Shown here: positions 61,664-64,000 of the stretch, piece by piece
Numbering within the stretch: position 1 is the stretch's first letter
Layout: each line of letters opens with the position of its first letter
Assembly (NCBI GenBank): GCA_002482885.1
Contig: DLGW01000009.1
Location: forward strand, 70,007 to 134,006
Length of the DNA stretch: 64,000 bases
Source: Flavobacteriaceae bacterium UBA7684
GTDB lineage: Bacteria; Bacteroidota; Bacteroidia; Flavobacteriales; Flavobacteriaceae
Direction of reading: 5' to 3'
Notes under the pieces: model-generated
What the model saw: only the letters and a program-made list of their open reading frames with translations
What the model was told of the DNA's origin: nothing
Databases searched by the model: none
Translations under genes and position numbers: made by a program

Positions 61664-63112
61664 TTATTCCCCTAACACCCATGTATCTTTACTACCCCCG
61701 CCTTGCGAAGAATTCACTACTAAAGAACCTTCTTTTAAAGCTACCCGAGTTAATCCTCCGGGAACGATATCAATTCCTTTAGGCCCGTATAAAGCAAACG
61801 GACGCAAGTCAATTCGTCTGGGTTGGAATTTGCCATCTATAAAACAAGGCGCCGAAGACAAGTTAATTATCGGTTGTGCAATAAAGTCTCGTGGTTCAGC
61901 CTCTATGGCTTTTCTAAATTCGTCCATTTGTGCTTCGGTGGCGGAATTTCCAATCAACATTCCGTATCCTCCACTTCCATTGGTTCTTTTAATAACCATT
62001 TTATCCATTTGTCCAAACACCATTTTTCGATGATCTGGGTTTTCTAAATGATAAGTGGGTACATTTTTTAAAATGGGTTCTTCGTTTAAATAATAACGAA
62101 TCATATCGGGCACATAAGCGTATACTGCTTTATCGTCGGAAACTCCATTACCCATCGCATTGATAATATTCACATTTCCTGCTCGATAAGCCCAATACAA
62201 GCCAGGCACACCTAAGGCACTATCTGGTCTGAAAGTAAGTGGATCTAAAAACTCATCATCTACCCTGCGGTAAATTACATGTACTTGTTTTAAACCTGTA
62301 GTGGTTTTCATGTACACTTTAAGATTGTCTACTACTAAATCTCGGCCTTCCACCAATTCAATACCCATTAATTTAGCTAAGGTAGAATGTTCAAAATAAG
62401 CGGAATTATAAATCCCCGGTGTTAGTAAAGCCACTGTGGGTTTACTGCCGTGCAGATTAGAAAGGTCTAACAAATTACGCAACAGTAAATCTGGATAATT
62501 ACGCACCATTTCTACTTTATTTTTTCGCAATTGATTGGGAAAAATTCTGTTGCTGATGTTTCTGTTTTCCAACATATAAGATACTCCTGACGGTGTTCTT
62601 AAATTGTCTTCTAGCACATAATATTGTCCGTCGCTGTCGCGAATTAAATCGATACCCGATATATGCGTATAAACATCAAAAGGAACATCCACCCCTATCA
62701 TTTCCTTTAAGTAATAAGGACATGAAAAAATCAATTCAGAAGGAACAATGTTGTCTTTTAAAATAAACTGTTCGTGGTAAATATCTTTTAAGAATATATT
62801 TAACGCTTTTAGTCGCTGTTTTATTCCTGCTTCGATGGTTTTCCATTCGGTGGCTGTGATGATTCTAGGAATTACATCAAACGGAAATATTTTTTCAATG
62901 CCCTCGCCATTATCGTAAACCGTAAAAGTTACGCCTTGGGTCATGAATAATTTTTTAGCTAAATCGCTTTTGCCTGCAAACTCATCGGGACTTAATTTTT
63001 CTACTGCCGAAACAAACTTGGAATAGGATTGACGAATTCCCTTTTTTGAATACATTTCATCCCATAAATTGTCTTGAACAGGATAACCTGACAACATTTT
63101 TGATCGCTCCAT
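61664..63112 (-). CDS. Circularly permuted type 2 ATP-grasp protein
   Basis: A 482-residue protein of the DUF404/DUF407 circularly permuted ATP-grasp family. Landmarks are FDVYTHISGIDLIRDSDGQYYVLEDNLRTPSGVSYMLENR (about 145-184), PTVALLTPGIYNSAYFEHSTLAKLMGIELVEGRDL, MVIKRTNGSGGYGMLIG (about 370-386) and FQPRRIDLRPFALYG (about 440-454). Such enzymes are predicted from comparative genomics to join carboxylates to amines. The start was placed at 63112; an upstream in-frame ATG (63148) lies before the -7 element at 63136-63143. The alpha-E and transglutaminase-like genes follow. Confidence 0.9.
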   Translation of the reverse strand: MERSKMLSGYPVQDNLWDEMYSKKGIRQSYSKFVSAVEKLSPDEFAGKSDLAKKLFMTQGVTFTVYDNGEGIEKIFPFDVIPRIITATEWKTIEAGIKQRLKALNIFLKDIYHEQFILKDNIVPSELIFSCPYYLKEMIGVDVPFDVYTHISGIDLIRDSDGQYYVLEDNLRTPSGVSYMLENRNISNRIFPNQLRKNKVEMVRNYPDLLLRNLLDLSNLHGSKPTVALLTPGIYNSAYFEHSTLAKLMGIELVEGRDLVVDNLKVYMKTTTGLKQVHVIYRRVDDEFLDPLTFRPDSALGVPGLYWAYRAGNVNIINAMGNGVSDDKAVYAYVPDMIRYYLNEEPILKNVPTYHLENPDHRKMVFGQMDKMVIKRTNGSGGYGMLIGNSATEAQMDEFRKAIEAEPRDFIAQPIINLSSAPCFIDGKFQPRRIDLRPFALYGPKGIDIVPGGLTRVALKEGSLVVNSSQGGGSKDTWVLGE

Positions 63113-63135
63113 AATTTTTCCTTTTTTGTCTTGCT

Positions 63136-63143
63136 CAAAGTTA
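63136..63143 (-). promoter_or_regulatory. -7 element of the ATP-grasp operon
   Basis: TAACTTTG on the minus strand matches TAnnTTTG. The nearest TTTG (63160-63157) is only 13 bases away. The element decides the start at 63112. Confidence 0.5.
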
Positions 63144-63422
63144 ATCAATTACGCGTCAAAGCCAGTATTTACAAGGGTTTAAATGCATTTTTAATGTACG
63201 AATAATGATTCTAGCAAAAAACAAATCAAAATTTTGGAGGTTTTACAAAAAAGATGGGGGTAATTTTTATTTTATGACAATTTTTAACACGAACACCCCC
63301 CTTTATAAAAACATATTTATTAAATAAAATTTATAATTAAAAAAATAACCCCCCACAAAAAGACCCATTAACTAATATTTATAAAATTTTGAAACTAAAA
63401 AATTTGCATTAGGGATTAAAGC

Positions 63423-63484
63423 CAGTACCGTGTAGCGCGTAAAGCCCGACAGCGAGCCGTAGGCGAGCTGGAATGCCCTAAAAA
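63423..63484 (+). repeat. Intergenic repeat element, copy C
   Basis: Left flank AGTACCGTGTA plus GCGCGTAAAGCCCGAC, a hairpin CAGC-GA-GCC / GGC-GA-GCTG (63450-63470) with tandem G-A pairs, and a right flank GGAATGCCCTAAAAA. The left flank nearly equals copy B at 54249. The element lies upstream of groES. Confidence 0.6.
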
Positions 63485-63485
63485 C

Positions 63486-63521
63486 TGTCAGATTGACACC
63501 AGAAATCTACCGATTTGTCAG
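63486..63521 (+). promoter_or_regulatory. Inverted repeat with third half-site before groES
   Basis: TGTCA (63486-63490) and TGACA (63494-63498) form an inverted repeat with a 3-base spacer; another TGTCA follows at 63517-63521. It is a candidate heat-shock operator or sigma-factor site. It differs from CIRCE and the responsible protein is unknown. Confidence 0.4.
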
Positions 63522-63595
63522 CATTCTTTTGATGGCATAATTTGTGTCTGAATGGTGGCAAATTATTAATACTAACATTTAAATTTTATAGAATT

Positions 63596-63871
63596 ATGGG
63601 AGTAAACATTAAACCACTTTCAGACCGTGTTTTGGTTGAACCAGCTGCTGCTGAAACGACTACAGCCTCAGGAATTATTATTCCAGACACCGCTAAAGAA
63701 AAACCACAAAAAGGGACTGTTGTAGCTGTAGGAAATGGCAAAAAAGATGAGCCATTAACCGTTAAAATCGGAGATACTGTTTTGTACGGAAAATACTCTG
63801 GTACAGATTTAAAATTTGAAGGTAAAGATTATTTGATTATGCGCGAGGATGATATTCTGGCTATCATTTAG
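63596..63871 (+). CDS. groES: Co-chaperonin GroES
   Basis: A 91-residue co-chaperonin that caps GroEL. The opening is VNIKPLSDRVLVEPAAAETTTASGIIIPD, followed by the mobile loop region, KPQKGTVVAVGNGK, VKIGDTVLYGKYSGTDLKFEGKDYLIMREDDILAII. The start was set at ATG 63596 (MGVNIKPLSDR); the frame upstream is not family-like. groEL follows 70 bp downstream, so both genes are probably transcribed together. Confidence 0.97.
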   Translation: MGVNIKPLSDRVLVEPAAAETTTASGIIIPDTAKEKPQKGTVVAVGNGKKDEPLTVKIGDTVLYGKYSGTDLKFEGKDYLIMREDDILAII

Positions 63872-63929
63872 ATATTAGACTTTAGATATCAGATTTTAGA
63901 CGATTAAACAATTTAACGTTAAACAATTA
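63872..63929 (+). repeat. Tandem imperfect repeats between groES and groEL
   Basis: Two short repeat families follow each other: TAGATATTAGACTT / TAGATATCAGATTT / TAGAC, and TTAAACAATTTAACG / TTAAACAATTAAAC. The function is unknown; similar decayed repeats are common in flavobacterial intergenic DNA. Confidence 0.5.
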
Positions 63930-63941
63930 AACATAATAAAA

Positions 63942-64000
63942 ATGGCAAAAGATATAAAATTCGACATTGAAGCACGCGATGGTTTAAAACGTGGTGTTGA
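63942..64000 (+). CDS. groEL: Chaperonin GroEL, N-terminal fragment
   Basis: The first 19 codons and two bases of the next are present: MAKDIKFDIEARDGLKRGV. This is the usual Bacteroidetes GroEL opening. The gene continues beyond the right edge. It lies 70 bp after groES with the repeats at 63872-63929 in between. Confidence 0.92.
   Translation, partial: MAKDIKFDIEARDGLKRGV

Larger units (their letters stand above)
63149..63595. other. Gene-free region before groES
   Basis: About 450 bases with no gene. The left part is A+T-rich with three homopolymer runs (G5 at 63256-63260, C6 at 63296-63301, C6 at 63349-63354). The right part contains repeat copy C (63423-63484), an inverted repeat (63486-63498) and the groES leader. 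No CIRCE element was found. Confidence 0.6.

Noticed and set aside
63423..63595. CIRCE operator (TTAGCACTC-N9-GAGTGCTAA) before groES
   Set aside because: No match was found on either strand.
63872..63929. CRISPR-like repeats between groES and groEL
   Set aside because: The units are about 14 bp, imperfect and without spacers; they are simple tandem repeats.

Overview
The window looks like chromosomal DNA of a member of the Flavobacteriaceae, probably Flavobacterium or a close relative. The evidence is the complete gldKLMN gliding/type IX secretion operon, a T9SS C-terminal sorting domain, Bacteroidetes-type promoters (TTG, 18-21 bases, TAnnTTTG), the near absence of Shine-Dalgarno sites, high A+T content, an exonuclease-DnaE fusion and an extended ribosomal protein S16. 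No rRNA or complete tRNA gene was found. There is no CRISPR array and no insertion sequence.

Layout. 1-1.9 kb is the right-hand end of an integrative element: an excisionase-like HTH protein, a tyrosine recombinase, an inverted repeat, and a tRNA 3'-end fragment followed by the tRNA's own terminator. 2-14.4 kb is core: a J-domain/KTSC protein, an ABC-F ATPase, a DUF983 protein, an FAD oxidoreductase, gldN-gldM-gldL-gldK (reverse strand), an arginase-fold protein with degenerate metal ligands, and topA. 14.6-35.4 kb is also housekeeping: purK-purE, membrane and soluble pyrophosphatases, an acyl-CoA dehydrogenase, rpsP-rimM-trmN6, a lipoprotein, dnaE, thioredoxin, a cold-shock protein, pnp, rpsO and mfd.

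35.4-46.8 kb is an accessory block whose leucine codons look different from its neighbours. Its first half is a divalent-metal efflux operon: a DUF6660-like secreted protein, a CzcA-type RND pump fused to an outer-membrane factor, a His-rich adaptor, a DUF3703 protein and a P1B-type ATPase. The ATPase has DKTRT in place of the near-invariant DKTGT. Its second half is a three-gene operon (di-heme oxidoreductase, Rieske protein, porin) behind a near-perfect DtxR/IdeR-type iron box.

47-59.6 kb returns to core: mevalonate-pathway genes (mvaD, a GHMP kinase, a UbiA prenyltransferase), an RNA pseudouridine synthase, an LTA-synthase-like enzyme, a T9SS cargo protein, a DUF3078 protein, dxs, tadA and a GH13 amylase. 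59.7-63.1 kb is a conserved but functionally unsolved module: circularly permuted ATP-grasp, alpha-E and transglutaminase-like proteins. The window ends with groES and the first codons of groEL.

The most notable observations are the iron-boxed di-heme/Rieske/porin operon, the G-to-R change in the P-type ATPase catalytic motif, the signal peptide buried inside the RND-OMF fusion, a family of about 60-bp intergenic repeats with shared flanks and variable hairpins (three copies), the catalytically doubtful arginase-fold protein beside gldK, and the ATP-grasp/alpha-E/transglutaminase module. All calls come from reading the sequence; no database or alignment search was run.
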